This document shows positions 48,091 through 59,667 of a DNA stretch of 64,000 bases, in pieces (the stretch's first letter is position 1; every line of letters starts with the position of its first letter). The notes under the pieces were generated by a model. It searched no databases. It saw only the letters and a list, made by a program, of their open reading frames with translations, and was not told the DNA's origin. This DNA is from Synechococcus sp. NB0720_010 (GTDB lineage Bacteria; Cyanobacteriota; Cyanobacteriia; PCC-6307; Cyanobiaceae), in NCBI RefSeq assembly GCF_023078835.1, contig NZ_CP090898.1, forward strand, positions 1,490,045 through 1,554,044. Direction: 5' to 3'. The position numbers and the translations under genes are program-made.

Positions 48091-49692
48091 GTGGAAGACG
48101 ATCCGAGGTTGGAGCCAGGGGCGCTGATCGGCGGTCGCTATCGACTCGAGCGCTCCCTTGCGGAGAACCGCTGGCTGGCCAGTGATCAAGCGGCAGCCGA
48201 TGCGTCGGTGCACCTTCTCCACCTGAGCGGGCTGAGCGATGAGCAGCGGGAGGAGTGGAGCAAGCGCTGGCTTCAGCTGCAGGGGGTCCTCCATCCCCAG
48301 CTGCCTCGCTGTGCCGATCTGATCAGCAGCGATGGGGAGCTCTGGCTGCCGCGCCCGTGGCAGGAGGGGGAGTCGTTTCAGGCCTTGCTGGAGGGTGGAC
48401 AGACTTTCGACGTCCCAGAGGTCCTCGAGCTGTTGCGGCAGCTCTTGCCCCTGATGGCTTTGCTGCACAGCCATCGTCTCTCCTGCGGGGACTGGTCGCC
48501 ATCCCAACTTCTGAGGCGATCGGCGGATGGGCTGCCCGTCCCCCTAGCCCTGGAGCAGCCAGCCCCATGGGATCCCCAGCGGGATTTGCTGGCTCTCGGC
48601 GAGTGCGCCCAAGCCTTGCTGGGTGCTCAGGCCGCGGCGGCCTTGACATCGATTGGGCCCCTGCAGGCCTTGAGTAGCGATCGGCCTGAGCTGCGTTTCC
48701 CTTCAGCGGCGGCTGCTCTGGCGGCTTTTCAACACTTCACTCCCGCCTTACCTGCTCCAATCCCGCTGGTTAAGCACTCCACCCCATCGCGGAGGCGCAA
48801 GCGGCAGCAGGAGCAGGACGCGGAAGGACGGCTTTGGCCGGTGGTGGTTGCGCTGGTGCTCGCTGCCTTGGTGGGGACCGCCTTGGGTTGGTTGGTCTTG
48901 AGCCGGGGCAAGGTCAGTAGCCCAATGGCGCTTCCCAGCTTTCGGCTCCGCTCGAGCTTGCCGGCGGCGGAGATCAATCAGCGGGAGCAGTTGCTCAATC
49001 GCCTGCGGGCCCTGCAGGTGGATCGCCGCTGGTTCCTGAAGTTGGTGGACGCCAGCTTTCTGGAGCGTGGTGGCCGGCTGCCATCGGATAGCCAGGCGGA
49101 TGCACCCCTGCGCATGGTGTGGAGTGAACTGGCTGAGGATTGGCTGAGCCGCGTGGAGCAGTTACCGCTGCCCTTGCGGCCGCGCTTGGGCAATCTCACC
49201 GCCACCGATTGGAATCGCCGCCAGCAGAGCTTAGTGGCTCAGGGACTCAGCCCGGAGGTGGTCCAGAAGCTGGTCTCGGGGAGCGCGCTCAACCTGCTGA
49301 ACGGGTCCCAGGCTGCCGAGATCCCCGCGGAGCCCTTTCGGCAGCTTTGGTATGCCGCTGCGGAACAAGCCCTGGGCAACCTGCAGATCGAGTTGATCGA
49401 GGGGAAGCGCAACAGCACCAAGACCGTCTCTGCTTGGGTGCCGGCTGGGGGCGCCCGGGTGTTCCCGATTCAGGTTCCGCCTGGCAGTCGCTTGGTCCTT
49501 GGCGTGAGGGGATCGGCGCTGATGCAGATGAGCGTTTTTGCCGCCGATGGACAGCTCCTGGAGGCGCGGGGACCTCTGCGGGTGGTGAGCCTGGGGGAGG
49601 TCAAGCGCTCCCCGGTTCAGGTCCTGATCAGCAACGACGGCTTGTCCTCGGCGAACTTGACGCTCTCCTTGCGGGTTGACCCGAATCAGTAA
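48091..49692 (+). CDS. Membrane-anchored serine/threonine pseudokinase-like protein
   Basis: A 533-residue protein with a kinase-like N-terminal domain (about 10-215), one membrane helix (250-270, [20 protein letters not shown]) and a 260-residue outer part. The start [20 protein letters not shown] copies the Ser/Thr kinase opening, but the glycine loop is degraded, the beta3 Lys is absent, and the catalytic HRDLKPxN loop reads CGDWSPSQ (residues 132-139). No DFG is seen. So catalysis is unlikely. The outer part contains a beta-rich end ([20 protein letters not shown]). It starts nine bases after cysK with GTG (TTG one codon upstream). It overlaps convergent smpB by seven bases. Confidence 0.75.
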   Translation: MEDDPRLEPGALIGGRYRLERSLAENRWLASDQAAADASVHLLHLSGLSDEQREEWSKRWLQLQGVLHPQLPRCADLISSDGELWLPRPWQEGESFQALLEGGQTFDVPEVLELLRQLLPLMALLHSHRLSCGDWSPSQLLRRSADGLPVPLALEQPAPWDPQRDLLALGECAQALLGAQAAAALTSIGPLQALSSDRPELRFPSAAAALAAFQHFTPALPAPIPLVKHSTPSRRRKRQQEQDAEGRLWPVVVALVLAALVGTALGWLVLSRGKVSSPMALPSFRLRSSLPAAEINQREQLLNRLRALQVDRRWFLKLVDASFLERGGRLPSDSQADAPLRMVWSELAEDWLSRVEQLPLPLRPRLGNLTATDWNRRQQSLVAQGLSPEVVQKLVSGSALNLLNGSQAAEIPAEPFRQLWYAAAEQALGNLQIELIEGKRNSTKTVSAWVPAGGARVFPIQVPPGSRLVLGVRGSALMQMSVFAADGQLLEARGPLRVVSLGEVKRSPVQVLISNDGLSSANLTLSLRVDPNQ

Positions 49693-50183
49693 CGGGCGAT
49701 CGCTTTCTTGGCGTCCTTGATGTCCTGCTTGCGCCGCTCCTCCTGACGCTTGTCATGGAGCTTGCGGCCCTTGCCGAGGCCGATGGTGGCTTTGATCCAG
49801 GAGCCCTTGAGGTGGATGTTGAGGGGGATCAGGGTGAGGCCCTTCTGATCGACGGCGATGCGCAGTTTGTCGATCTCTCTGCGGTGGGCCAGCAGCCGGC
49901 GGGTCCGGAGGGGCTCGTGGTTGAAGTAGGCGCCGGCGTGGGTGTGGGGGGAGATGTGGACGTTGTGCAGTTGCAGCTGTCCCTTGCGGATCAGGCAGAA
50001 GCCATCCCGCAGGTTGACCTGCCCAGCTCGGATGGACTTGACCTCGGTGCCCATCAGCTCGACCCCGCATTCGAGGGTTTCGAGGATTTCGTACTGGTGC
50101 CGCGCAAAGCGGTTGTCCGCCAGCAATTTGTTGGCGGCGTCCCGAAGGGCCTTGGCGTTCTTTTTGCCCCCGCCCTTAGCCAT
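49686..50183 (-). CDS. smpB: SsrA-binding protein SmpB
   Basis: SmpB (165 residues) brings tmRNA to stalled ribosomes. Motifs: [39 protein letters not shown], and the basic tail [19 protein letters not shown] that enters the mRNA channel. The tmRNA gene is not in this window. Divergent from ruvB. Confidence 0.95.
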   Translation of the reverse strand: MAKGGGKKNAKALRDAANKLLADNRFARHQYEILETLECGVELMGTEVKSIRAGQVNLRDGFCLIRKGQLQLHNVHISPHTHAGAYFNHEPLRTRRLLAHRREIDKLRIAVDQKGLTLIPLNIHLKGSWIKATIGLGKGRKLHDKRQEERRKQDIKDAKKAIARY

Positions 50184-50261
50184 GGCGCCGCGATCTCAAT
50201 CCAGTGACCCTAGGGATGGATCCGCTGGCCGGTGGTCGTCCGCTGCCGATACCCTCGGGCG

Positions 50262-51302
50262 ATGGCCATCGTTTCTTCGGGATCAACAGCGCCGCGTCAG
50301 CCGGCCCCGAGGTTGGTGGATCCTGCCGTCAGTGAGCAAGAGAAGCCGCTCCAGCGCGAGGATTCCCTCAGGCCCAAGCAGTTAGCCGATTACATCGGCC
50401 AAAGTGAGCTCAAGCAGGTTCTCGGAATCGCGATTGAGGCCACCCGCGCCCGCGACGAAGCCCTGGATCACGTGCTGCTCTACGGCCCTCCGGGTCTGGG
50501 CAAGACCACCATGGCGATGGTCCTGGCCGAGGAGTTGGGGGTGCGGTGCCGCATCACCAGTGCGCCTGCCCTCGAGCGTCCCCGCGACATCGTTGGCTTG
50601 CTGGTGAATCTCCAGCCGCGGGAGCTGCTGTTCATCGATGAGATTCACCGCCTGACGCGGGTCGCCGAAGAACTGCTTTACCCGGCGATGGAGGACTTTC
50701 GCCTGGACCTCACGGTCGGCAAGGGAACGACGGCCCGGACCCGCACGATTCCCTTGGCCCCTTTCACCTTGGTGGGTGCGACGACGCGGGCGGGTTCCTT
50801 GAGTTCACCCCTGCGGGATCGCTTCGGTTTGATCCAGCGGCTGGAGTTCTACGGACTGGAGGATCTGCAGGCGATCGTGCAGCGGGCGGCCGGTTTGCTG
50901 CAACTTGACTTGGCGGAAGAAGCGGCCCTCGAGGTGGCGCGCCGTTGCCGGGGCACCCCGCGCATTGCCAACCGCCTGCTTCGGCGGGTGCGCGATGTGG
51001 CCTCCGTCGGCGGCCATGCGCGGGTGAGCGCTGAGCTGGTGCAGCAGGCCTTGAGCCTGCACCGGGTGGATGGCCGCGGCTTGGATGCCAGCGACCGGCG
51101 GCTGCTGGATCTGCTCCACAGCGGTTTTGGCGGTGGCCCGGTGGGCCTCGACACCCTCGCGGCCGGACTGGGCGAAGACCCCGTCACCCTCGAATCAGTT
51201 GTGGAACCGTTTCTGCTGCAGCAGGGGCTGCTGCAACGCACCCCCCGCGGTCGGGTGATCACCCAGGCGGGCATTGATCACCTGCAGGATCAGGCGGCAT
51301 GA
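50262..51302 (+). CDS. ruvB: Holliday junction helicase RuvB
   Basis: RuvB (346 residues) is the hexameric motor for branch migration. Walker A is [16 protein letters not shown], Walker [11 protein letters not shown], sensor [21 protein letters not shown], and the C-terminal winged helix ends in [16 protein letters not shown] 50262 is chosen; an earlier in-frame GTG adds ten residues. The stop overlaps the start of the TPR gene (ATGA). Confidence 0.96.
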   Translation: MAIVSSGSTAPRQPAPRLVDPAVSEQEKPLQREDSLRPKQLADYIGQSELKQVLGIAIEATRARDEALDHVLLYGPPGLGKTTMAMVLAEELGVRCRITSAPALERPRDIVGLLVNLQPRELLFIDEIHRLTRVAEELLYPAMEDFRLDLTVGKGTTARTRTIPLAPFTLVGATTRAGSLSSPLRDRFGLIQRLEFYGLEDLQAIVQRAAGLLQLDLAEEAALEVARRCRGTPRIANRLLRRVRDVASVGGHARVSAELVQQALSLHRVDGRGLDASDRRLLDLLHSGFGGGPVGLDTLAAGLGEDPVTLESVVEPFLLQQGLLQRTPRGRVITQAGIDHLQDQAA

Positions 51303-52036
51303 CAGCGCTTTTCGCCGTTTTGCTGGCGGTGCAGCTGAGCCTGCCCCAACTGTTTGACCAGGCCCTGACGGCGAGTCGTGAGGGGGCGTTCCCCCAGGCC
51401 TTGGATCTTTGGAACCAGGTCCTGGAGCTGGCTCCGGAGGACGCTGCGGCTTGGAGTAATCGAGGCAATGTCCAGCTGGCCCTGGGTGACCCCGAAGCGG
51501 CGATTGCCGACCAGTCCAAGGCGATGGAGCTGGATCCGAGCAACGCCGATCCCCATCTCAACCGAGGCACCGCTGAAGAAGCCCTGAAGCAGTGGGATGC
51601 CGCAGAGGCCGATTACCGCTGGATCCTCGAGCGTGGCGCCGATGCTTCTGCGCTCTACAACCTCGGCAATGTGCAGGGCTCCAAGGGGGACTGGCGGCAA
51701 GCCCGCGGCAGCTTTGATCAGGCGGCCGAGACCCGTCCAGGTTTTGCGATGGCCCGCTCCAGTACGGCCCTAGCGGATTTTCAGCTGGGGGATCTGGACC
51801 TGGCCGAAAAGGAGTTGCGCAGCATCATTCGCCGCTACCCCCTTTTCGCCGACGCCAGGGCTGCTTTGACGGCGGTGCTTTGGCGGAAGGGTGAGTCCGG
51901 CGAAGCCGAGAGCCATTGGGCTTCGGCTGCGGGCTTGGATCCGCGTTACCGCCAGCCAGAATGGCTCCTAGAGATTCGGCGCTGGCCGCCGGTTCCGGTC
52001 CAAGCCCTGTCGGACTTTTTGGCCTTGAGCAGCTGA
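51299..52036 (+). CDS. Exported tetratricopeptide-repeat protein
   Basis: A 245-residue protein. The first 15 or so residues ([15 protein letters not shown]) form a short signal or anchor. At least four TPR units follow, for example [40 protein letters not shown], and [19 protein letters not shown]. Such proteins act as scaffolds; the partner is unknown. It is translationally linked to ruvB upstream and the M20 gene downstream (TGATG). Confidence 0.85.
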   Translation: MTALFAVLLAVQLSLPQLFDQALTASREGAFPQALDLWNQVLELAPEDAAAWSNRGNVQLALGDPEAAIADQSKAMELDPSNADPHLNRGTAEEALKQWDAAEADYRWILERGADASALYNLGNVQGSKGDWRQARGSFDQAAETRPGFAMARSSTALADFQLGDLDLAEKELRSIIRRYPLFADARAALTAVLWRKGESGEAESHWASAAGLDPRYRQPEWLLEIRRWPPVPVQALSDFLALSS

Positions 52037-53226
52037 TGCCCGATCTGCTCTCCCGCGACCAGCTCAAGGCGGAGGTCAAGGCCGCCCAGCAGGAGCTTCT
52101 GGCGATTCGCAGGCATCTGCATGCCCATCCGGAACTCAGCGGCAATGAGCATCAGACCGCTGCTTTGGTGGCCGGCGAGCTGCGCAAGCTGGGATGGCGT
52201 GTCCAAGAAGGGGTGGGCCGCACGGGGGTGCTGGCGGAACTGGGTCCGAGCGGTGGCCCCGTGGTGGCCCTGCGGGTGGATATGGATGCGTTGCCGGTGG
52301 AGGAGCGAACGGGCCTGCCCTATGCCTCGTTGAACCAGGGCCTGATGCATGCCTGCGGCCATGACATCCACACCACCGTGGGATTGGGCGTGGCTCGAAT
52401 CCTGGCGCCCTTGGCCGAGGAGCTGGGCGGCACGGTTCGCTTGCTGTTTCAACCGGCGGAGGAGACTGCCCAAGGGGCGGCCTGGATGGTGGCCGATGGG
52501 GCGATGCAGGGTGTGGATGCCCTGTTTGGCGTGCATGTCTTCCCCAGTCTTTCGGTCGGAACGATCGGGGTGCGCAGCGGCAGCCTGACCGCCGCCGCCG
52601 GTGAACTGGAGGTGGAGGTCTTGGGTGAGGGTGGCCACGGGGCGCGGCCCCACCAGAGCACCGATGCCATCTGGATCGCGGCTCGGGTGGTGAGTGGTTT
52701 GCAGGAGGCGATCAGCCGACGCTTGGACGCGTTGCACCCCGTGGTGGTCAGCTTCGGCCGGATTGAAGGGGGTAAAGCCTTCAACGTGATTGCCGATCAC
52801 GTCCGGTTGCTTGGAACCGTCCGTTGCCTGGATTTGGAGTTGCATTCCCAGCTGCCGGGCTGGATTGAGGAGACCGTGCAGGCCATCTGCAAGGGCTATG
52901 GCGGGGAGGCCCGGGTGAGCTACCGCTGCATCTCCCCGCCGGTCCATAACGACCCCGAACTCACGCAGCTTTTGGCCGATGAGGCGGTGGAACTGCTGGG
53001 CCGGCCGCAAGTGGAGTGGCTCGAGCAGCCGTCCCTGGGCGCTGAGGACTTTGCGGAGCTGCAGCGCGACACCCCCAGCACGATGTTCCGTTTGGGTGTG
53101 GCTGGGCCGAAGGGCTGCACACCCCTGCACAGCAATACCTTTGCGGCCGATGAGGCCGCGGTCGGGGTGGGCGTTGAGGTGCTCAGCGCCAGCTTGCTGC
53201 GTTGGCTGGAGCGAGCCGGCTCATGA
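52036..53226 (+). CDS. M20-family amidohydrolase (HipO/IAA-amino acid hydrolase type)
   Basis: A 396-residue dizinc amidohydrolase of subfamily M20D. Metal and catalytic residues are seen in ALRVDMDALPVEE, LMHACGHDIHTTVGLG, LLFQPAEETAQGAAWM and LHSNTFAADEAAVG. Relatives remove acyl groups from N-acylated amino acids. ATG 52036 shares one base with the TPR stop; the frame runs 40 codons further upstream over the TPR gene but without similarity. Its stop overlaps the next start by four bases. Confidence 0.92.
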   Translation: MPDLLSRDQLKAEVKAAQQELLAIRRHLHAHPELSGNEHQTAALVAGELRKLGWRVQEGVGRTGVLAELGPSGGPVVALRVDMDALPVEERTGLPYASLNQGLMHACGHDIHTTVGLGVARILAPLAEELGGTVRLLFQPAEETAQGAAWMVADGAMQGVDALFGVHVFPSLSVGTIGVRSGSLTAAAGELEVEVLGEGGHGARPHQSTDAIWIAARVVSGLQEAISRRLDALHPVVVSFGRIEGGKAFNVIADHVRLLGTVRCLDLELHSQLPGWIEETVQAICKGYGGEARVSYRCISPPVHNDPELTQLLADEAVELLGRPQVEWLEQPSLGAEDFAELQRDTPSTMFRLGVAGPKGCTPLHSNTFAADEAAVGVGVEVLSASLLRWLERAGS

Positions 53227-53420
53227 TCCGCAATTTGCTGGCCTGCTCCACACTGTTGCTGGTGCTGATTGGCCTGGCGGGGGTGCTGCTGCGCCAGGGG
53301 CCGGATCGCCTGCAGGCCCTACCGGCCCTTTTGATTGGTTTGGCCCTCTTGGTCCAGAGCACCTGGAGCTGGCGCCGCCGCCGTCGGGCGATCCTGCAGA
53401 CCCTGCGGGACCAGCAGTAG
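53223..53420 (+). CDS. Small two-helix membrane protein
   Basis: A 65-residue protein with two hydrophobic segments (LLACSTLLLVLIGLAGVLL and LQALPALLIGLALLVQSTW) and a strongly basic tail (RRRRRAILQTLRDQQ), so the ends are likely cytoplasmic. No family recognised. ATG 53223 overlaps the M20 stop (ATGA). The HEAT gene starts 15 bases later. Confidence 0.7.
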   Translation: MIRNLLACSTLLLVLIGLAGVLLRQGPDRLQALPALLIGLALLVQSTWSWRRRRRAILQTLRDQQ

Positions 53421-53435
53421 AGGCAGAGTGTGCCG

Positions 53436-54017
53436 ATGAACTTCGACGACCTGCGCGAGGCCATCGCCTCCGATAACCCCGGCAAGGCCCGTCCTGCCCT
53501 GGCCAGCCTGGTCAATGCCAGTGCCCAGGAGGCCGAGCCGCTGCTGCTGCTGGGTCTCGAGCAGAGCGACATGATCATGCGGCAACTGAGCTGCTCGGGC
53601 CTGGGGCACAAGCCCACGGCGGCGGGTTGGGAGCCTCTCGTTCGCACGCTGAAGCACGACCCTGAGATGGCCGTGCGCGCCGAAGCGGCCAATGCGCTGG
53701 TGAGCCATGGGATTGATCGGGCCTGGCCGCTGCTGTTGGAGTCCTTCCAGTCCGAGAGCGAGTGGCTCATCCACTGCAGCATCCTCTCGGCAGTCGCTGA
53801 GCACCCAGAGATTGCCCCTGAGCAGTTGCTCGAGTTGGCGCGCCTGGCGGTGGCCGAGGCCGATGGCACGGTCCGGGTGGGCGGCACCGAAATTTTGGGT
53901 CGTCTCGTACGTGAAGGCAGCAGCGAGGCCCGAGAGGTTCTGCAGGGCCTGCAGCAGGACAGTGATCACCGCGTGGTTGCGGCAGCCTTGAACGGGCTGC
54001 AGTCTCAGACTTGCTAG
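53436..54017 (+). CDS. HEAT-repeat protein (phycobilin lyase-like repeats)
   Basis: A 193-residue all-helical protein with HEAT-like repeats, for example MIMRQLSCSGLGHKPTAAGW, EMAVRAEAANALVSHGIDRA and SEWLIHCSILSAVAEHPEIA. The repeats resemble those of PBS lyase (CpcE/F, NblB) proteins, but it is shorter than CpcE and I cannot assign bilin binding. ATG 53436 is chosen; GTG 53430 is possible. A TPP riboswitch and thiC follow, after its stop. Confidence 0.78.
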   Translation: MNFDDLREAIASDNPGKARPALASLVNASAQEAEPLLLLGLEQSDMIMRQLSCSGLGHKPTAAGWEPLVRTLKHDPEMAVRAEAANALVSHGIDRAWPLLLESFQSESEWLIHCSILSAVAEHPEIAPEQLLELARLAVAEADGTVRVGGTEILGRLVREGSSEAREVLQGLQQDSDHRVVAAALNGLQSQTC

Positions 54018-54027
54018 GTTTTGGCAG

Positions 54028-55538
<1,511 letters not shown>

Positions 55539-55564
55539 TTCCACGCTTCTTGTTTGAGTTCAGG

Positions 55565-55589
55565 ACCCGTGCGAAAGCCCGGGTTTTTT
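55565..55589 (+). terminator. Terminator after thiC
   Basis: ACCCG (55565-55569) pairs with CGGGT (55580-55584) across a 10-base loop and runs into six T (55584-55589). The stem is short but the T-run is clear. Confidence 0.6.
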
Positions 55590-55618
55590 ATTGCTGATTC
55601 ATCAGGTTGTGTGGGCAC

Positions 55619-55646
55619 AAAAAAGCCCCGCCATCGGCGGGGCTTT
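55619..55646 (-). terminator. Terminator of the acpP-fabF-tkt transcript
   Basis: AAAGCCCCGCC (55622-55632) pairs perfectly with GGCGGGGCTTT (55636-55646) around a 3-base loop. On the minus strand it ends in six T (complement of A at 55619-55624), 27 bases past the tkt stop. Confidence 0.93.
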
Positions 55647-55672
55647 GAGTGGAATCAATGATTCTTGCCTAA

Positions 55673-57676
55673 TCAGCCCAGGGCCTTGGCTTGGGCAACC
55701 ACGTTGTCGACGGTGAAGCCGAACTTCTCCATCAGCAGCGGGCCGGGAGCGGAAGCACCGAAGCGGTCGATGGAGACGGTGTCGCCTTCGAAGCCGGTGT
55801 ACTTGTGCCAGCCGAAGCTGCTGGACGCCTCGACCACCAGGCGCTTGCGGCAGGCTGCGGGAAGCACGCTCTCGCGGTAGGCGGCGTCCTGCTCTTCGAA
55901 CAGGTCCACGCAGGGCATGGACACCACGCGGACGTTCTTGCCTTCGGCGCGCAGCTGGGCAGCGGCCTGGACGCAGAGGTCGAGCTCGGTGCCGGTGCCG
56001 ATCAGGATCAGATCGGGGGTGCCGTTGCTGTCCTCAAGGATGTAGCCACCCTTGGCCACGTGGTCGGCGTTGGAGTTGGCCTGGTTGGCCATTGCCTGAC
56101 GGCTGAGGAACAGCACGGTGGGGCGGTGACGGTTGGCCACGGCGACCTTGTAAGCACCGCTGGTTTCGTTGCCGTCGCCGGGGCGGATCACCAGCATGTT
56201 CGGGATCGAACGCAGGCTGGCCAGGGTCTCGATCGGCTGGTGGGTGGGGCCGTCTTCACCCAGACCGATGGAGTCGTGGGTCAGGACATAGATCACGCCC
56301 AGTTCGCTCAGGGCGGACAGGCGCATGGCGCCCACCATGTAGCCCGCGAAGACGCAGAAGGTGCCGCCGTAGGGAACCAGGCCACTGCCGTGATAGGCGA
56401 GGCCGTTGAGGATGGCGCCCATGGCGTGCTCGCGCACACCGAAGTGCAGGTAGCGGTTGCCCTCGGCACCCTTCTGGAAACCGGCCTCACCCTTGATGTC
56501 GGTGAGGTTGGAGTGGGTCAGGTCAGCCGAACCACCGATCAGCTCGGGCAGGTTGGGGCCGATGGCATTCAGACAGTTGTAGGAATGCATCCGGGTGGCC
56601 ACACCCTTGTCGTCAGGGGTGTAGCTGGGGAGGTTTGCATCCCAGCCCTCGGGCAGTTCACCACGCAGCTGACGCTCGAACTGAGCGGCTTCGGTGGGGT
56701 ACTTGCTGCGGTAGTCAGCCAGGGTTGCGTTCCAGGCGGCCTCAGCGGCGGCGCCACGCTCGATGGCCTTGCGCCACTGGTCGTAGGACTCCTGAGGAAC
56801 TTCGAATTCGCCGTAGTTCCAACCCAGGTTCTGGCGGGTTGCGGCGGCTTCATCAGCACCCAGAGCGGCGCCGTGAACACCGGCGGTGTTGGCCTTGTTG
56901 GGGGAGCCGTAGCCGATGGTGGTGGTCACCTTGATCATCGAAGGACGATCGGTGACGGCCTTGGCCTCTTCAATTGCCTTGGCGATGGCGCCCAGGTCGG
57001 TGTTGCCGTCCTGAACGTGGATGGTGTGCCAGCCGTAGGCCTCGTAGCGCTTCAGCACATCCTCGGTGAAGGAAACGTTTGTGTTTCCGTCGATGGTGAT
57101 GTGGTTGTCGTCGTACAGGGCGATCAGTTTGCCCAGACCCAGGTGACCGGCCAGGGACGCAGCTTCACCGCTGACACCTTCTTGGTGGCAGCCGTCGCCC
57201 ATGATCACGTAGGTGGTGTGATCAACGAGCGTGCAGTCGGGCTTGTTGAACTTGGCCGCCAGGTGTGCTTCGGCCATGGCCAGGCCGACAGCGTTGGCGA
57301 TGCCCTGACCCAGGGGACCGGTGGTGACTTCGACGCCGGCGGTCTCGAAGGTCTCGGGGTGACCAGGGGTCTTGGAGCCCCACTGGCGGAATTGCTTGAT
57401 GTCCTCGATCGTGACCGAGTCGTAGCCGCTCAGGTGCAGCAGCGCGTACAGCAGCATGCAGCCGTGGCCGGCCGAGAGCACAAAGCGGTCACGGTTGAAC
57501 CACTTGGGGTTCTTGGGGTTGTGCTTAAGGAACTTGTCCCACAGGGTGTAGGCCATGGGAGCGCAACCCATGGGCAGTCCGGGGTGGCCGGAGTTGCTCT
57601 TGTTGATCGCGTCGACGGCCAGGAAGCGGATGCTGTTGACGCAGAGCGTGTCGACAGAAGCGGGAGCGACGACCAT
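55673..57676 (-). CDS. tkt: Transketolase
   Basis: Transketolase (667 residues) moves two-carbon units in the Calvin and oxidative pentose phosphate cycles with ThDP. ThDP motif begins [20 protein letters not shown] and ends [14 protein letters not shown]. The N-terminal [20 protein letters not shown] holds the substrate His, and [18 protein letters not shown] is the middle signature. ATG 57676. It follows fabF by 46 bases on the same strand; acpP-fabF-tkt order is common in cyanobacteria. It needs the cofactor made via thiC nearby. Confidence 0.96.
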   Translation of the reverse strand: MVVAPASVDTLCVNSIRFLAVDAINKSNSGHPGLPMGCAPMAYTLWDKFLKHNPKNPKWFNRDRFVLSAGHGCMLLYALLHLSGYDSVTIEDIKQFRQWGSKTPGHPETFETAGVEVTTGPLGQGIANAVGLAMAEAHLAAKFNKPDCTLVDHTTYVIMGDGCHQEGVSGEAASLAGHLGLGKLIALYDDNHITIDGNTNVSFTEDVLKRYEAYGWHTIHVQDGNTDLGAIAKAIEEAKAVTDRPSMIKVTTTIGYGSPNKANTAGVHGAALGADEAAATRQNLGWNYGEFEVPQESYDQWRKAIERGAAAEAAWNATLADYRSKYPTEAAQFERQLRGELPEGWDANLPSYTPDDKGVATRMHSYNCLNAIGPNLPELIGGSADLTHSNLTDIKGEAGFQKGAEGNRYLHFGVREHAMGAILNGLAYHGSGLVPYGGTFCVFAGYMVGAMRLSALSELGVIYVLTHDSIGLGEDGPTHQPIETLASLRSIPNMLVIRPGDGNETSGAYKVAVANRHRPTVLFLSRQAMANQANSNADHVAKGGYILEDSNGTPDLILIGTGTELDLCVQAAAQLRAEGKNVRVVSMPCVDLFEEQDAAYRESVLPAACRKRLVVEASSSFGWHKYTGFEGDTVSIDRFGASAPGPLLMEKFGFTVDNVVAQAKALG

Positions 57677-57722
57677 GGGTTACGGGTAAGGGTAAGGGTG
57701 TACGGGCGGGGGAGACCGCGGG

Positions 57723-58970
57723 CTAGGTGAACCGGCGGAACGCCAGGCAAACGTTGTGGCCGCCGAACCCAAAGGAATTCGAAAGCACCACGTTCAGTTT
57801 GTGTTCCCGGGCCTGATTGGGAACGACATCCAGATCACAGGCCGGATCCGGATTTTGGTAATTGATCGTAGGCGGCACCACGTTGTGGCCAATCGCCAGG
57901 ACCCCGGCAACGGCTTCAATGCCGCCGCTGCCGCCCAGCAGGTGACCGGTCATCGACTTGGTCGAGCTCACGGGAATCTGCTTGGCCCGATCCCCGAGCG
58001 CAGACTTGATCGCCGAGGACTCGTTGGAGTCATTGGCCGGGGTGCTGGTGCCGTGGGCGTTGACGTAGTCGACCGCATCGGCCTCGATGCGTGCGTCTTG
58101 AAGAGCCAGGCGCATGGCCTCAGCCCCGCCCACGCCACCGGGGGTTGGTGAGGTGATGTGGTGTGCATCACAGGTCATGCCGTAGCCAACCACCTCAGCG
58201 AGGATCTCGGCTCCGCGGGCCTGGGCGTGCTCGAGGCTCTCAAGAACCAGCACGCCTGCGCCCTCGCCGATCACAAAGCCATCACGCTCGGCATCGAAGG
58301 GCCGGCTGGCGGTTGCCGGATCGTCGTTGCGGAATGACAAAGCCTTGGCGCTGGCGAAGCCAGCCACTCCCAATGGGGTAATGGCGGATTCGGCGCCACC
58401 GCAGACCATCGCGTCGGCTTGCCCCAGCTGGATCAACCGGAAGGCATCACCGATGGCATTGGAGCCGGCGGCGCAGGCCGTAGCCACAGCACTGCTGGGG
58501 CCCTTGGCACCAATGGCGATTGCCGTCAGGCCAGTGGCCATGTTCGGGATCATCATCGGAACGGTGAAAGGGCTCACCCGAGATGGACCCTTGTCTGCCA
58601 GCACGTGGGCCTGGGTCTCCATCATCAGAAGACCGCCCACGCCAGAACCGATCGCGGTTCCGATCCGATGGGCGTTGCTGTCGTCGATGGTCAGACCTGC
58701 ATGGGACACAGCCTGCTTGGCGGCAACCACCCCGAACTGGCAAAACCGATCCCAGCGCTTGCTTTCTTTGGGCTCGATGTAGGCGGAGGGATCGAAATCC
58801 TTCACCTCAGCCGCAAAGCGGCAGGCATGGGCAGACGCGTCAAACAAGGTGATCGGCGCAACCCCGTTACGACCGCTACTCAGTCCTTCCCAGTAGGAAA
58901 TGACGTCATTACCAATTGGTGTGACCGCGCCAAGGCCGGTGACGACGACGCGGCGGAGACCCTCCACCAT
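57723..58970 (-). CDS. fabF: 3-oxoacyl-ACP synthase II
   Basis: FabF (415 residues) condenses malonyl-ACP with acyl-ACP. The nucleophile is Cys166 in VATACAAGSNAIGDA, and the two histidines are in VNAHGTSTPANDSNE and MTGHLLGGSGGIEA. The N-terminus RRVVVTGLGAVTPIGNDV is canonical. ATG 58970; a TTG one codon upstream also fits the frame. It starts 11 bases after acpP ends. Confidence 0.96.
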   Translation of the reverse strand: MVEGLRRVVVTGLGAVTPIGNDVISYWEGLSSGRNGVAPITLFDASAHACRFAAEVKDFDPSAYIEPKESKRWDRFCQFGVVAAKQAVSHAGLTIDDSNAHRIGTAIGSGVGGLLMMETQAHVLADKGPSRVSPFTVPMMIPNMATGLTAIAIGAKGPSSAVATACAAGSNAIGDAFRLIQLGQADAMVCGGAESAITPLGVAGFASAKALSFRNDDPATASRPFDAERDGFVIGEGAGVLVLESLEHAQARGAEILAEVVGYGMTCDAHHITSPTPGGVGGAEAMRLALQDARIEADAVDYVNAHGTSTPANDSNESSAIKSALGDRAKQIPVSSTKSMTGHLLGGSGGIEAVAGVLAIGHNVVPPTINYQNPDPACDLDVVPNQAREHKLNVVLSNSFGFGGHNVCLAFRRFT

Positions 58971-58981
58971 CAATTCCTTCC

Positions 58982-59224
58982 TCAGGCCTGCTTGTCCAGG
59001 ATGTATTTGACGGCGTCGCCAACGGTGGCGATGCCTTCAGCGGCTTCGTCGGGAATCTCGATATCGAAGGCCTCTTCCAGGGCCATCACGAGTTCAACGG
59101 TGTCGAGCGAGTCAGCGCCCAGATCGTTCTGGAAGTTGGATTCGGGCTTGACCTCGCCGGCATCAACGCTCAGCTGCTCAACAACGATCGAGCGGACTTT
59201 CTCGAAGATCGCTTCCTGGGACAT
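58982..59224 (-). CDS. acpP: Acyl carrier protein
   Basis: ACP (80 residues) carries growing fatty acids. Ser39 in [16 protein letters not shown] receives phosphopantetheine; the protein is acidic, with four helices expected. Its gene heads acpP-fabF-tkt. An inverted repeat at 59250-59279 lies 26 bases upstream, between it and divergent psaC. Confidence 0.97.
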   Translation of the reverse strand: MSQEAIFEKVRSIVVEQLSVDAGEVKPESNFQNDLGADSLDTVELVMALEEAFDIEIPDEAAEGIATVGDAVKYILDKQA

Positions 59225-59249
59225 GGCCGGAGTGTCGGACGCCGCATCC

Positions 59250-59279
59250 TACGGGTATGTGTGCCAGGCACCCCCCGTA
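59250..59279. promoter_or_regulatory. Nested inverted repeat between acpP and psaC
   Basis: TACGGG (59250-59255) faces CCCGTA (59274-59279), and within it GTGCC (59261-59265) faces GGCAC (59267-59271). It is close to the acpP start and 83 bases from psaC. It could be a 5' UTR hairpin for acpP or an operator in the divergent region. No matching regulator is known to me. Confidence 0.35.
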
Positions 59280-59292
59280 TGAACAAGGATGA

Positions 59293-59607
<315 letters not shown>

Positions 59608-59627
59608 GCCCAGCTCCCATAAGCTCA

Positions 59628-59651
59628 AGCCCGGCCCAGCCGGGCTTTTTT
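59628..59651 (+). terminator. Rho-independent terminator after psaC
   Basis: AGCCCGGC (59628-59635) pairs with GCCGGGCT (59639-59646) around CCA and ends in six T (59646-59651), 16 bases before the glmS ATG. Confidence 0.92.
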
Positions 59652-59667
59652 ATTGGTTCCAGGCGCT

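Noticed and set aside
55691-57730. 679-codon open frame on the plus strand opposite transketolase
   Set aside because: It mirrors tkt codon by codon; its Gly/Val/His-rich composition is the usual antisense product of GC-rich codon use and it matches no family that I know.
59652-59667. glmS ribozyme
   Set aside because: Only 16 bases separate the psaC terminator from the glmS ATG; there is no room for it.
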